Source: PKWO01 sp036384915 (GTDB taxonomy: Bacteria; Pseudomonadota; Gammaproteobacteria; Burkholderiales; Burkholderiaceae_D). Taken from it: 64,000 nt of DNA. The position numbers and the translations under genes were made by a program. Position 1 is the first letter of the stretch. Each line of letters starts with the position of its first letter. The stretch covers positions 4,484 to 68,483 of the forward strand of contig DASVLJ010000043.1 of NCBI GenBank assembly GCA_036384915.1. The letters run 5' to 3'. A model generated the notes under the pieces. It did no database searches and was not told where the DNA came from. It saw only the letters and a list, made by a program, of their open reading frames with translations. Below, one piece after another: positions 38,021 through 46,900 of this stretch.

Positions 38021-38190
38021 GAGGCGTCGGCAAGGTCGGAATCTGCCCAGAGCGTGAGGCGCCGTATGTGAATATTGCATGCCATCACGGCGTGCAACAA
38101 TGCCGTGCGGTGCAAGGCTCGACCAACATAGCGCGCATTAATTGAAGCATCGGGTGTAGCGAGAGCGGCGCCGCGCTGGATCGCATCCGT

Positions 38191-38231
38191 TTGACATTTA
38201 TCAAGGCGCGGGGCGAAGAAGACGATATTCT
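38191..38231 (+). promoter_or_regulatory. FNR/CRP-type site and promoter for the structured RNA/fadD
   Basis: TTGAC-ATTT-ATCAA (38191-38204) is an exact FNR-type match. TATTCT (38226-38231) is a four-of-six -10 starting 28.5 bases from the box centre, giving a start near 38238. The first product would be the structured RNA that follows, not the coding sequence. Confidence 0.65.
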
Positions 38232-38237
38232 GAAGCT

Positions 38238-38406
38238 GCAGTGTCGCCGCTCTGGTGGAGATGCTGCAAAGCTGGGAGGTCCGACCACGTCGGGCCGAGT
38301 TCCGGTTAGTGACTGGAACGGATGAAGACGCTCCCAGACGAACTGGTGTAATAGCCGGTTTGGGATCTTCACCTGGCCGCCTCCGAAAGGAGGCGGTCGC
38401 TTTTTC
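38238..38406 (+). ncRNA. Candidate structured small RNA or attenuating leader
   Basis: Paired arms read by eye: P1 38254-38262 with 38365-38373 (9 bp, one G-U); P2 38272-38278 with 38331-38337 (7 bp, perfect); P2a 38279-38285 with 38289-38295 (7 bp); P2b 38299-38306 with 38312-38319 (8 bp, loop 5); P3 38341-38346 with 38355-38360 (6 bp). Together they form a closed multibranched fold ending in an intrinsic terminator. Transcription should begin near 38238 at the FNR-type promoter. I do not recognise it as any known riboswitch or sRNA family. It may be an FNR-dependent sRNA, or a leader that controls the fadD-like gene starting at 38430. Confidence 0.55.
38375..38405 (+). terminator. Intrinsic terminator 25 bases before the fadD-like start
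   Basis: CCGCCTCC (38377-38384), GAAA loop, GGAGGCGG (38389-38396), extended by two more pairs, then GC and TTTTT. This is a textbook rho-independent terminator on the plus strand. Lying between the FNR-type promoter and the GTG at 38430, it either ends a separate RNA or attenuates the gene. Confidence 0.88.
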
Positions 38407-38429
38407 GGAAACGGATTCGGAGACGCGCT

Positions 38430-40130
38430 GTGGAAAAAATCTGGCTGAAGAGCTATCCGCCGGGCGTGCCCGACGAAATCGATGCGAAGGTGCTCGGCGC
38501 CTTGCCGGATATTCTCGATCTGGCGTGCGAGCGCTACGCCGAGCGTGCCGCCTTCCTCAACCTGGGAAGGTCCGTGTCGTATGGCGAGCTGCGCGAATTG
38601 TCTTCGTCTTTCGCCGCCTATCTGCGCAATTGCGTGCGCCTGTCGCCGGGCGAGCGGGTGGCGATCATGCTGCCCAATCTGCTGCAGTATCCCGTCGCCC
38701 TGTTCGGCGTGTTCGGCGCCGGCGGCGTGGTGGTGAATGTCAATCCGCAATACACGGCGCGGGAGCTGGAGTATCAGCTTAACGATTCGGGCGCGACGGT
38801 CGTCGTGGTCCTGGAAAATTTTGCCCACGTATTGGAACGGGCCTTGCCGGCGACGCAGGTGCGCCATGTCGTCGTGACCGGCGTCGGCGATCTGTTGGGC
38901 CTGGCCAAGGGGGCGATTGTCAACCTGGCCGTGAAGTACGTGCGCCACATGGTGCCGGACTGGAACATCCCCGGCGCGGTCGGCTTCAAGGATGCCTTGG
39001 AGGCGGGGCGGGGGCTGAGTTTCACGCCGGTCCGTCCGGCGGCGGAAGACATCGCCTTCCTGCAATATACGGGCGGCACGACGGGCGTGCCGAAAGGGGC
39101 GGTGCTCACGCACGGCAACATGGCTGCCAATGTCGAGCAAACCCTTGCCTGGGTATCGGGGGTATTGAAAGAGGGCGAGGAGGTCGCGGTGATCCCGTTG
39201 CCGCTCTACCATATCTTCGCGCTGATGGCGATGCTGTCCTTCATGAGGCTGGGGGCGAGCAATATCCTGATCACCGACCCGCGCGATCTGCACGGCCTGG
39301 TGAAGGAGCTGAAGCATTCCGATTTCAGCGTGATGATCGGCGTCAATACGCTGTTCAACGCGATTCTCAACTTTGAAGAGGCGGGCGAGCTCAAGCCGCG
39401 CACGCTCAAGCTGGTCATCGCCGGCGGCATGGCGGTGCAGCGCCCGGTTGCCGAAAGATGGCGCAAGGTTTTCGGCACCCAGATGATCGAGGGCTATGGC
39501 TTGACCGAATGTTCGCCCATCGTCTGCGCCAATCCGCTCAATGCGACGGAATTTTCGGGCCGGGCGGGCTTGCCGCTGCCCTCGACCGAGGTGGCGATTT
39601 GCGACGATGAAGGGAACGAACTGCCGCCCGGGGAAAGCGGCGAGATCCTGGTGCGCGGGCCGCAGGTCATGACGGGCTACTGGAACCGGCCCGACGAGAC
39701 CAGGCTCGTTTTGACCGAGGACGGATGGCTTCATACCGGCGACATCGGCCTCGTCGATGACGAAGGCTATGTCAAGCTGCTGGACCGGAAGAAGGATGTC
39801 ATCGTCGTCTCGGGCTTCAAGGTGTTTCCGGCCGAGATCGAGGAAGTGGTTTCCATGCTCGCCGGGGTCGTGGAAGTGGCCGTGGTGGGCGTGCCCGACG
39901 AACGCTCGGACCAGGCCGTGAAGCTGGTTGTCGTCAGGAGCGATACGAGCTTGACCGTCGAGGACCTGGCCGACCATTGCCGCAAGAATCTGACGGGTTA
40001 CAAGGTGCCCAAATATTTCGATCTGCGCGAGACTCCTTTGCCCAAGTCGAACATCGGCAAGGTCTTGCGCCGCCTGGTTCGCGATGAAGAGGCGCTGCGC
40101 GCGCCGCATCCGGACGCGGAAGTGCATTGA
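38430..40130 (+). CDS. fadD: Long-chain fatty acid-CoA ligase (FadD-like)
   Basis: The protein has 566 residues. It is an AMP-forming ligase with the P-loop YTGGTTGVPKGAVLTHGN near residue 215, EGYGLTECSP near 350, the hinge region and VVSGFKVFPAEIEEVV, and the late catalytic Lys in PLPKSNIGKVLRR. It activates fatty acids to acyl-CoA, the substrate for beta-oxidation or for the WS/DGAT at 25255. The GTG start has GGAG seven bases upstream. The lipase gene overlaps its stop. Confidence 0.92.
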   Translation: MEKIWLKSYPPGVPDEIDAKVLGALPDILDLACERYAERAAFLNLGRSVSYGELRELSSSFAAYLRNCVRLSPGERVAIMLPNLLQYPVALFGVFGAGGVVVNVNPQYTARELEYQLNDSGATVVVVLENFAHVLERALPATQVRHVVVTGVGDLLGLAKGAIVNLAVKYVRHMVPDWNIPGAVGFKDALEAGRGLSFTPVRPAAEDIAFLQYTGGTTGVPKGAVLTHGNMAANVEQTLAWVSGVLKEGEEVAVIPLPLYHIFALMAMLSFMRLGASNILITDPRDLHGLVKELKHSDFSVMIGVNTLFNAILNFEEAGELKPRTLKLVIAGGMAVQRPVAERWRKVFGTQMIEGYGLTECSPIVCANPLNATEFSGRAGLPLPSTEVAICDDEGNELPPGESGEILVRGPQVMTGYWNRPDETRLVLTEDGWLHTGDIGLVDDEGYVKLLDRKKDVIVVSGFKVFPAEIEEVVSMLAGVVEVAVVGVPDERSDQAVKLVVVRSDTSLTVEDLADHCRKNLTGYKVPKYFDLRETPLPKSNIGKVLRRLVRDEEALRAPHPDAEVH

Positions 40131-40168
40131 GCGTTCCGGCTCGACCGCAACGGCGCCGGCGTCCCGAC

Positions 40169-41431
40169 ATGAGCCCGCGCAAAAGTAGCCAGCTTGCGGT
40201 GCGTCCGGCGGCACCACAACCTGCCGAGCGCACCAACGGTGCCAAGCGCGCCAATCGCCCCAACAGAAAGCGCCATTTTCATATCGCCGACCTGCATGGC
40301 GTCGGGCGCCTGGCGCTCAAGGCGGTGGAGAGCATTGCCGATTTGGCCGAGACGATGCAGGGCGGTGCCGGCGGCAAGGCCTTGCCTGGCATGGATGCGC
40401 TCGGCATATTCCGCAATAATGCGCGGCAATTGTCGGCCTGGCTCGATAGGCGTTTCGATACGGCCTTGGCGCGGCATCGCCATGCCGCCTTCTCCCCGGA
40501 AAGGGAGGCGGTGCTGTCGGCGCTTAACGGGGTGATAGGCGACTATCTGGCGGAATCGGCCCATCCCTGGGCGATCGCCATGCATCTGCGCAGCCAGGGC
40601 AAGGCGCTGCGCATCGAAAAGCGCGCGCTGGCCCAGCGGTTTCCCGACGCGCAGCGGAAAATTCTCGTGATGGTCCATGGCTTGTGCCGCAACGATCTGC
40701 AGTGGCGCAGGCGGGGCCACGATCATGGCCTGGCATTGGCAAGGGAGCTGGGCTATACGCCGCTATACCTGCACTACAATTCCGGCCGCCACGTGTCGCA
40801 CAATGGCCGCGAGCTGGCCATGCTGCTTGAATTGCTGGTGGAGCAGTGGCCGGTGGAAGTGCGGCAGCTTGACCTGCTGTGCCACAGCATGGGAGGCCTG
40901 GTGGCCCGCAGCGCCTGCCACTACGCCGGGGAATACGGCCATGCCTGGCCGCGCCGGTTGCGCAAGATGGTTTTTCTCGGCACGCCGCATCACGGTTCGC
41001 CCATCGAGCGCGGCGGCAACTGGCTCGTTGCCGTGCTTGACCGCAACATGCTTACGCTGCCGCTGGCGCGGTTCGGCAGGGTCCGCAGTGCCGGCATCAC
41101 CGATCTGCGTTACGGCAACTTGCTCGACGAGGATTGGCAGGGGCGCGACCGGGAACACAAGGACGATTGCCGGCGCCCGGTGCCGCTTCCGGCGGGGGTG
41201 AAGTGTTATGCCATTGCCGGCGCGGCGGGCCGGCGCGAAGCCGATCTGCGCAGCCGTTTCCTCGGGGATGGCCTGATGATGCCGGAATCGGCCCTGGGGC
41301 GGCATGACGACCGGCTGCGCGATCTGGCGCTTCCGCCGGCCCGGCAATGGATCGCCTACGGCGTCAATCACCTGGAGCTGCTCGACAGCCGGAATGTGTA
41401 CGGCAAGCTGCTCGAATGGATGCGCGGATGA
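40169..41431 (+). CDS. Alpha/beta hydrolase, lipase-like
   Basis: The protein has 420 residues. The nucleophile Ser lies in LLCHSMGGLVARS, preceded by the oxyanion-type strand ILVMVHGLCRND, with the catalytic His probably in YGVNHLELLDS near the C-terminus. A helical N-terminal region of about 170 residues precedes the fold. It resembles PGAP1/triacylglycerol lipase-type hydrolases. A TTG at 40127 overlapping the fadD stop is an alternative start. With the acyl-CoA ligase it could release and activate fatty acids from stored lipid. There is no signal peptide, so it is cytoplasmic. Confidence 0.75.
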   Translation: MSPRKSSQLAVRPAAPQPAERTNGAKRANRPNRKRHFHIADLHGVGRLALKAVESIADLAETMQGGAGGKALPGMDALGIFRNNARQLSAWLDRRFDTALARHRHAAFSPEREAVLSALNGVIGDYLAESAHPWAIAMHLRSQGKALRIEKRALAQRFPDAQRKILVMVHGLCRNDLQWRRRGHDHGLALARELGYTPLYLHYNSGRHVSHNGRELAMLLELLVEQWPVEVRQLDLLCHSMGGLVARSACHYAGEYGHAWPRRLRKMVFLGTPHHGSPIERGGNWLVAVLDRNMLTLPLARFGRVRSAGITDLRYGNLLDEDWQGRDREHKDDCRRPVPLPAGVKCYAIAGAAGRREADLRSRFLGDGLMMPESALGRHDDRLRDLALPPARQWIAYGVNHLELLDSRNVYGKLLEWMRG

Positions 41432-41479
41432 CGTGCCGCGGCGCGGAGGCGCGCCTCCGCAGGCGGCACGCCGTCCGGT

Positions 41480-42175
41480 TCAGCTATGGTGGCGGTGCGT
41501 CTGGCGCGCGGCGAGCGCCTTGCCTTCGGCGGCATGGGCCATGGCGCCGATCTCAAGGTCGGTCTCGCTCACGACGCCGGTCAGCACGTCCTTGACGGTC
41601 CGGATGGCGAGCTTGCCGATGTTGCCCGCTTCCTCGATCGCGCTTTCGATGGCTTTCTTGGCGACGTGCGCCACGTCGCCGCCCATTTCCGCCACCGCCT
41701 CGATCACGCCGTCGACCGCGTGCCGCGCAATGAGACCCACGTCGGCCCCGACGGCAGCACCGTGATGGATGACGGAGCGGATGGTTTCGGCCGAGGCGTC
41801 GATGACGTCGCCGTTAACGTCGTGTACGCCCATCACGATGCCTTTGGCGACGCCCTTGATGCTCAGGGTCAACCCGGTTCCCACCTGTTCCGCGGCGCTC
41901 ACCGTGCCGAGTACGACATGGTTGACGATGCCGACCAGTTCGCCGGCTGCCAGGCCGCCGGTCCGCAGGGTGTCGGAGACGGTTTTTCGGGCCAGGGACG
42001 TGATATCGGTTTCAATTGTCGTCAGGCCGGAAAGCATGTCGACAATACCATCCTCGATCACCTGGTCTTCCAGCGCCAGGGCAGCGTGCGGCGCGGCGAG
42101 CTTCTTGTGCGCTTCGGGCGTCTTCCTGGTTTGGGCGGGGGCGCTTGATCCGGATTTGCTGTGTTTGACGGTCAT
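41480..42175 (-). CDS. Phasin-like amphipathic helical protein
   Basis: The protein has 231 residues, almost all predicted helix with repeated Val/Ile/Ala heptads, Gly and acidic residues (GVVSETDLEIGAMAHAAEGK). There are no Cys residues and no signal. The composition suits a lipid- or polyester-granule surface protein, but no phasin signature is present. AAAGGA precedes the ATG at 42175. It is transcribed leftwards from an FNR-type promoter and converges on the lipase gene. Confidence 0.6.
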   Translation of the reverse strand: MTVKHSKSGSSAPAQTRKTPEAHKKLAAPHAALALEDQVIEDGIVDMLSGLTTIETDITSLARKTVSDTLRTGGLAAGELVGIVNHVVLGTVSAAEQVGTGLTLSIKGVAKGIVMGVHDVNGDVIDASAETIRSVIHHGAAVGADVGLIARHAVDGVIEAVAEMGGDVAHVAKKAIESAIEEAGNIGKLAIRTVKDVLTGVVSETDLEIGAMAHAAEGKALAARQTHRHHS

Positions 42176-42209
42176 CTCGATTCCTTTGCATGGGGTTGAG
42201 TGAAAATTT

Positions 42210-42250
42210 ACTCTAGCATCGCCCATCGGCGCACCGTTGACATTTCTCAA
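42210..42250 (-). promoter_or_regulatory. FNR/CRP-type site and promoter for the phasin-like gene
   Basis: TTGAC-ATTT-CTCAA (42237-42250) has one mismatch. On the minus strand TAGAGT (42210-42215) is a four-of-six -10 starting 28.5 bases from the box centre. The leader before the ATG at 42175 would be about 27 nt. Confidence 0.55.
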
Positions 42251-42269
42251 ACCGGCGTGCGGCGTGTTC

Positions 42270-42308
42270 CTGATTTTTGTCAAAACGCTTATGGCGCCGG
42301 GGTTCAAT
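42270..42308 (+). promoter_or_regulatory. FNR/CRP-type site upstream of manC
   Basis: CTGAT-TTTT-GTCAA (42270-42283) has one mismatch. The best -10-like hexamer, TTCAAT (42303-42308), starts 26.5 bases from the box centre, a little short. With the divergent site 20 bases away, the whole intergenic region looks oxygen-controlled. Confidence 0.45.
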
Positions 42309-42368
42309 ATCGACGGGCGTGTTTCGCGGCCGGCTTCAACAATAACTCCTATGCAAAGAGGAACATCC

Positions 42369-43787
42369 ATGCAAATCCATCCCGTGATACTGGCGGGCGG
42401 TTCCGGAACGCGCCTCTGGCCGCTTTCCCGGGAATCCACCCCCAAGCAGCTTCTTCCGCTGTTGTCGGAAAGAACCATGTTGCAGCAAACCGTGGAGCGC
42501 GCCCGGATGGTGGAAGAAGGCGCGGCGCCCATCGTCGTCTGCGGCACCGAGCACCGTTTCCTTGTCGCCGAACAGCTCAGGGAAATCGGCGTGACGCCGC
42601 TTGCCATCCTGCTCGAACCCTGCGGCAGGAATACCGCGCCGGCTGCGGCCGTGGCGGCCATGTCGCTTCTGGCCAAGGACCCCGAGGCCGTGATGCTGCT
42701 GATGCCGGCGGACCATGCCATTGCCGACGAAGCGGCGTTCCGGCAGGCAGTGCAGCGCGGACTGCCGTGCGCCGCGGCCGGGCGCTTGGTGACGTTCGGC
42801 GTTGTGCCGGAATCGGCGCACACGGGCTACGGGTATATCCGGCAGGGGGCCCCTGTGCCGGACATGCCCGGATGCTTCGCCATCGACCGTTTCGTGGAAA
42901 AGCCCGACGCGGCAACGGCGCAGGCCCTGGTCGCCACAAACGACTATTGCTGGAACAGCGGCATGTTTCTCTTCCGCGCGGCCGATTACCTCGCCAAGCT
43001 GGAGCGTGCGCGCCCGGCCATTGCACGGCAGTGCGAGCGCGCGTTCCGCGACGCCTACCGCGATCTGGATTTCGAACGGCTCGACGAGGTTCCGTTCCAG
43101 GAATGCCCCGCCGAATCGATCGACTGCGCCGTCATGGAAGGCGGGCGCGACGGCGTCGTGGTGCCGGTGGAGATGGGCTGGAGCGACGTCGGTTCCTGGC
43201 CCGCGCTGTTCGCGCTGCTTTCGCCCGATGAGGACGGCAACGTGTTGCGCGGCGACGTGTACGTCGACGAAGTCAAAACGTCGATGGTGCGGGCGGACGG
43301 CAGATATGTCGCCGTCATCGGGGTGGAAGACCTGATCGTGGTCGAGACCAAGGACGCGGTTCTCGTGGCGCACAAGGACAGCGCCCAGGATGTGCGCCAG
43401 GTGGTGGACGACTTGAAAAAACGCTCGCGCCGCGAGCATGTCGACCATACGACCGTGTTCCGCCCGTGGGGACACTATGAAGGGCTCGATTCCGGCAACC
43501 GTTTCCAGGTGAAGCGGATCATGGTGAAGCCGGGAGGCAAGCTGTCGCTGCAGATGCATCATCATCGGGCCGAACATTGGGTGGTCGTCGCCGGAACGGC
43601 CAGGGTCACGCGCGGCGATAACGTCACGTTGCTGACGGAAAACGAGTCCACCTATATTCCCATCGGCACGCCGCATCGCCTGGAAAACGTCGGGAAAGTT
43701 CCCCTGCACTTGATCGAAGTGCAGTCGGGCAGCTACCTCGGTGAAGACGACATCGTCCGGCTGGACGATATCTACCATCGCTGTTGA
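42369..43787 (+). CDS. manC: Bifunctional mannose-1-phosphate guanylyltransferase / mannose-6-phosphate isomerase
   Basis: The protein has 472 residues. The nucleotidyltransferase half begins with VILAGGSGTRLWPLSRES and contains FVEKPD and WNSGMFLFRA. The type II phosphomannose isomerase cupin half (about 350-472) has RPWGHYEGLDSGNRFQVKRI and LSLQMHHHRAEHW. It makes GDP-mannose, the substrate of Gmd at 12478, far from the main EPS locus. AGAGGA precedes the ATG. An FNR-type site lies about 85 bases upstream. Confidence 0.95.
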   Translation: MQIHPVILAGGSGTRLWPLSRESTPKQLLPLLSERTMLQQTVERARMVEEGAAPIVVCGTEHRFLVAEQLREIGVTPLAILLEPCGRNTAPAAAVAAMSLLAKDPEAVMLLMPADHAIADEAAFRQAVQRGLPCAAAGRLVTFGVVPESAHTGYGYIRQGAPVPDMPGCFAIDRFVEKPDAATAQALVATNDYCWNSGMFLFRAADYLAKLERARPAIARQCERAFRDAYRDLDFERLDEVPFQECPAESIDCAVMEGGRDGVVVPVEMGWSDVGSWPALFALLSPDEDGNVLRGDVYVDEVKTSMVRADGRYVAVIGVEDLIVVETKDAVLVAHKDSAQDVRQVVDDLKKRSRREHVDHTTVFRPWGHYEGLDSGNRFQVKRIMVKPGGKLSLQMHHHRAEHWVVVAGTARVTRGDNVTLLTENESTYIPIGTPHRLENVGKVPLHLIEVQSGSYLGEDDIVRLDDIYHRC

Positions 43788-44092
43788 TGATTTTGCGCGG
43801 CGAGCGGATGAGATCAACACGTGAAGCGGGGATCGTCTCCCGCTGGGCCGCCGCCAGCAGGCTTCTTGCCATGGACGGCACTGCCAAAGTGGCCTGCCCC
43901 GTCTGCGCCAATGCGATACTTGTCGTCGTGGACAAGCGCAGCGACATCAACCCCGAATTTCTCGAACGCCGGCTCGTTTGCCCCTTGTGCCGCGTGATGC
44001 ATACGCTGCGCCTGACGCTGCCCGTGGGGGCGGCGCCGGCAAAGCAGGGCCGGCGCGCCATGCAGAGGGCCGGCCGTCGTCCTCGGCAATAG
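43787..44092 (+). CDS. Small protein with two CPxC motifs (zinc-ribbon-like)
   Basis: The protein has up to 101 residues. CPVC and CPLC, 27 residues apart, suggest a zinc ribbon, and the sequence between them (LVVVDKRSDINPEFLERRL) is well structured. The start is uncertain: ATG 43787 overlaps the manC stop, while ATG 43808 and ATG 43871 are also possible. It is a plausible companion of manC in the same transcript. The function is unknown. Confidence 0.5.
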   Translation: MILRGERMRSTREAGIVSRWAAASRLLAMDGTAKVACPVCANAILVVVDKRSDINPEFLERRLVCPLCRVMHTLRLTLPVGAAPAKQGRRAMQRAGRRPRQ

Positions 44093-44210
44093 TTGAGGTG
44101 TGGCATGCAATTGACGGAAGACAGCGCGGGCGACAGAGCGATTGCGGCGCGAAAATAGCAATGTGGGGAATAATGTCGGAAATGAGGTTGAAAATGAGGT
44201 GGGAAAAAAG

Positions 44211-44870
44211 ATGGAGAGCAATGCGGAAAGCCGTGGCTTCATGATTTGGCAAATTCTTACCGATACCGCCGACCTGTCGTCGTTCGCCGTCATCGCGACG
44301 GTGATCGCGCTGGGCTATGCGGCGGAGCGTTCCTGGAAGGCCTTGCTGGCTTGGTTTGGCTATCTCGCTTTCGGCCTCGCGGTTGTCGTCGTTTCAAAAG
44401 TCGCCTTCATCGGCTGGGGAATCGGCGTTCGCGCGTGGGACTTTACCGGGTTCAGCGGGCATGCCGAGCGGGCCACCATGGTCATGCCGGTTCTCTGCTA
44501 CACGTTTTTCCGGCAGGCATCGGCGACGGTGCGCCATGTTGCCGTGGCGCTTGGTTTTTTGACCGCGCTTGGAGCTTCCTTGTCGCGCTACGTCCTTCAT
44601 TGCCATTCGGTATCGGAGGTGATCGGCGGCGCGCTGCTGGGGTCCGTTCTCGCCGCCGCCTTCATCGCGGGGCATGGCCGCGCGGCGGCCTTTTCGCGCG
44701 GCTTGCCGCTTGTCCTGGCCGGAGGTTTCGTGTTGCTTGTCGCACCGCGCATGGAGCCGGGCACCTCGCAACACTTGCTCACCGACATTGCCCTGCGGGT
44801 ATCCGGCCATCATCAGCCATTCACACGCGATCAATGGCTGCGCCGGACATTTCAAGTCGTAGCCGGTTGA
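44211..44870 (+). CDS. PAP2-family membrane phosphatase
   Basis: The protein has 219 residues with about five to six membrane helices. The PAP2 motifs are recognisable: a Lys before the first loop, FSGHAERATM for the SGH motif, and SRYVLHCHSVSEVIGG for SR-x5-H-x3-D, with Glu in the last position. It should remove phosphate from phosphatidic acid, undecaprenyl pyrophosphate or a similar lipid. ATG 44241 is an alternative start. The phosphatase would supply diacylglycerol or recycle the EPS carrier lipid. Confidence 0.8.
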   Translation: MESNAESRGFMIWQILTDTADLSSFAVIATVIALGYAAERSWKALLAWFGYLAFGLAVVVVSKVAFIGWGIGVRAWDFTGFSGHAERATMVMPVLCYTFFRQASATVRHVAVALGFLTALGASLSRYVLHCHSVSEVIGGALLGSVLAAAFIAGHGRAAAFSRGLPLVLAGGFVLLVAPRMEPGTSQHLLTDIALRVSGHHQPFTRDQWLRRTFQVVAG

Positions 44871-44988
44871 CGAAACGGCTATTGCCTTCCGCGATGGCGG
44901 CTCCATATTGGGCATATGGCGGATACCGCGCATGTTACGGACATGGGTCCGGCAGGCGGGAATGGCGCCGGAGTGAGGATGCACGGCA

Positions 44989-46866
44989 ATGAATGGCAAG
45001 CGGAAGCAGCATGGCGCCCGGGAACCGGCGGGCTCATTTTCTCCCGTTACGGAGACGGTGGAAAGGGAGCCGCTCGACCCGGCCGCGATACGGCCAATGC
45101 TCGACGAGCTGATCGAGCTCGGCAAGGGGCGCGGCTACGTGACACGGCTCGAGATTATCGAGCACTTGAGCGATGCGCTCGAAGGCGAGGCGGAGATTGA
45201 AGATGTGCTGTCCGAGATTCTGCCGGAATTGGGCGATCTCGGCATCGTCGTCCACGAGGCCGAACCCGACGCCTATGCGCCGTTCTATGGCGGGAACGCG
45301 CCGCCGTTCGACATGGAGAAGCGCGAGGAAAAGGCGGGCGCCGGCGAGAGCGGCGCCATGGGCGACAACATCAGTCTTTACATGCGCGAAATGGCCACGC
45401 ACCGGCTGTTGACGCGCGAAGAAGAGCGCGAGATCGGCAAACGCATCGAGGATGCATCGCATGCCGTGCTCGAAGCCGTCTCCGAATACCCGCCGGCGGT
45501 GCACGCACTGTTGGACGCGGCGCGCGAGGCCGGCGCCGACAAGGCCGCTCTGGCGGAGTTGACTGCCGCGGCGGGGGAAGAGGCTGAAGAGATTGAAGAG
45601 GGCGAAGAGAGCGAGGGTGCGCCGGAAGAGGGAGCGGGAACGTCGGGCCTTGCTCCCCTGTCCTACGAAGAATGGCATTCGCGCATCGCCGAACTGGAAC
45701 GCCATTTTGCCGCGCTGGGGCAGGCCTATGTCGCCGGCGGGCCGGCTTGTTCCGCCTACGCGAATGCGCAGGCGCTGCTCTCGCGCGGTATCGTGGCGTG
45801 CGGCCTGGTGCCCCAGGCGGTCGCCCGGCTGGTTGCCGTGGTGGAAGCCGACCGCCTGACCCTCCGCGCCGCCGGGCGCGAATTGTTCGATGCCCTGGTG
45901 CATCGTTGCGGCATGCCGCCCGCGCGCTTCCGTGCGGAATTTCCCGCTGCGTTCGCCGACGAAGGCTGGCTCGACAAGGAGCTGGCCTCGGGGGCGCTGG
46001 AGCCGGCATGCCTGCAGCGCGAGGCGCCGCGCATCCGCGAGCAGCAAGCCAGGCTGCAACAATTGCAGGCAAAGAGCGCGGTATCGCCGGCGGCGCTGGA
46101 AAGGCTGGGCGCCAGGATCGATAGCGCGCAGGCGGGTCTGCGCAAGGCTAAGGAAGAGCTGATCACGGCAAATCTGCGCCTGGTGGTATCGGTGGCGAAC
46201 AAATATGCGAACCGGGGGATGGCCGTGCTCGACCTGGTGCAGGAAGGCAACCTGGGCTTGATGCGGGCGGTGGACAAGTTCGAATACCGGCGCGGTTTCA
46301 AATTTTCCACCTACGCGACATGGTGGATCCGCCAGGCCGTCACCCGCGCCATCGCCGACCAGGCGCGCATGATCCGCATTCCGGTGCACCTGCTGGAGAA
46401 GGTCAACAAACTGTACCGCGCCTCGAACCGGATCAAGATGCAGACCGGTGCCAATCCCGAGATTGCGCGCCTGGCGTCCGAAACGGGGTTCGAGCCGGAG
46501 AAGGTGCGCGAATACCGCGATCTATTCGCCAACGAACCCCTGTCCCTGGACGAACCCGTCTCGGAAGAGGGCGACTTGCGCCTGGTGGATTTGATCGAAG
46601 ACGAAAAGAGCCTGCTGCCCGAGGAAGCGGCGGAGCGCCGGTCGAGCGAAGAAGCCGTAAGCCGCCTTCTGGGAGAACTGTCGCCGAACGAGCTGCAGGT
46701 TCTGCAAGCCCGCTTCGGCATCGGTTATGGCGACGGCGCCACCCTGGAACAGGTGGGGCGCCTGCTCGGCCTCTCGCGCGAACGCGTGCGCAGCCTGGAA
46801 AAACAGGCGCTCGACAAGCTGCGCCGTTCGCCCAAGGCTGCCGAATTGCGCGCGTTGCTGCGGTAG
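44989..46866 (+). CDS. RpoD-like sigma-70 factor, probable second copy
   Basis: The protein has 625 residues. Region 1.1 (about 30-90), region 1.2 (NISLYMREMATHRLLTREEE) and the acidic non-conserved region are followed by regions 2.1-2.4 (VVSVANKYANRGMAVLDLVQEGNLGLMRAVDKFEYRRGFKFSTYATWWIRQ, split here only for description). Region 3 follows, then region 4.2 (LEQVGRLLGLSRERVRSLEK). Region 3 departs from the usual RpoD sequence (IRIPVHLLEKVNKLYRAS). It is not beside dnaG and rpsU, so it is probably not the housekeeping copy. In a stress block it may act as an alternative primary-like sigma. Confidence 0.8.
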   Translation: MNGKRKQHGAREPAGSFSPVTETVEREPLDPAAIRPMLDELIELGKGRGYVTRLEIIEHLSDALEGEAEIEDVLSEILPELGDLGIVVHEAEPDAYAPFYGGNAPPFDMEKREEKAGAGESGAMGDNISLYMREMATHRLLTREEEREIGKRIEDASHAVLEAVSEYPPAVHALLDAAREAGADKAALAELTAAAGEEAEEIEEGEESEGAPEEGAGTSGLAPLSYEEWHSRIAELERHFAALGQAYVAGGPACSAYANAQALLSRGIVACGLVPQAVARLVAVVEADRLTLRAAGRELFDALVHRCGMPPARFRAEFPAAFADEGWLDKELASGALEPACLQREAPRIREQQARLQQLQAKSAVSPAALERLGARIDSAQAGLRKAKEELITANLRLVVSVANKYANRGMAVLDLVQEGNLGLMRAVDKFEYRRGFKFSTYATWWIRQAVTRAIADQARMIRIPVHLLEKVNKLYRASNRIKMQTGANPEIARLASETGFEPEKVREYRDLFANEPLSLDEPVSEEGDLRLVDLIEDEKSLLPEEAAERRSSEEAVSRLLGELSPNELQVLQARFGIGYGDGATLEQVGRLLGLSRERVRSLEKQALDKLRRSPKAAELRALLR

Positions 46867-46900
46867 GGGGATTGCCGGTGCCGCAGGGCGGCCGAAGGAC

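Noticed and set aside
38085..40217. A 710-codon minus-strand ORF across the RNA and fadD
   Set aside because: Antisense to a clear acyl-CoA ligase; no recognisable segment.
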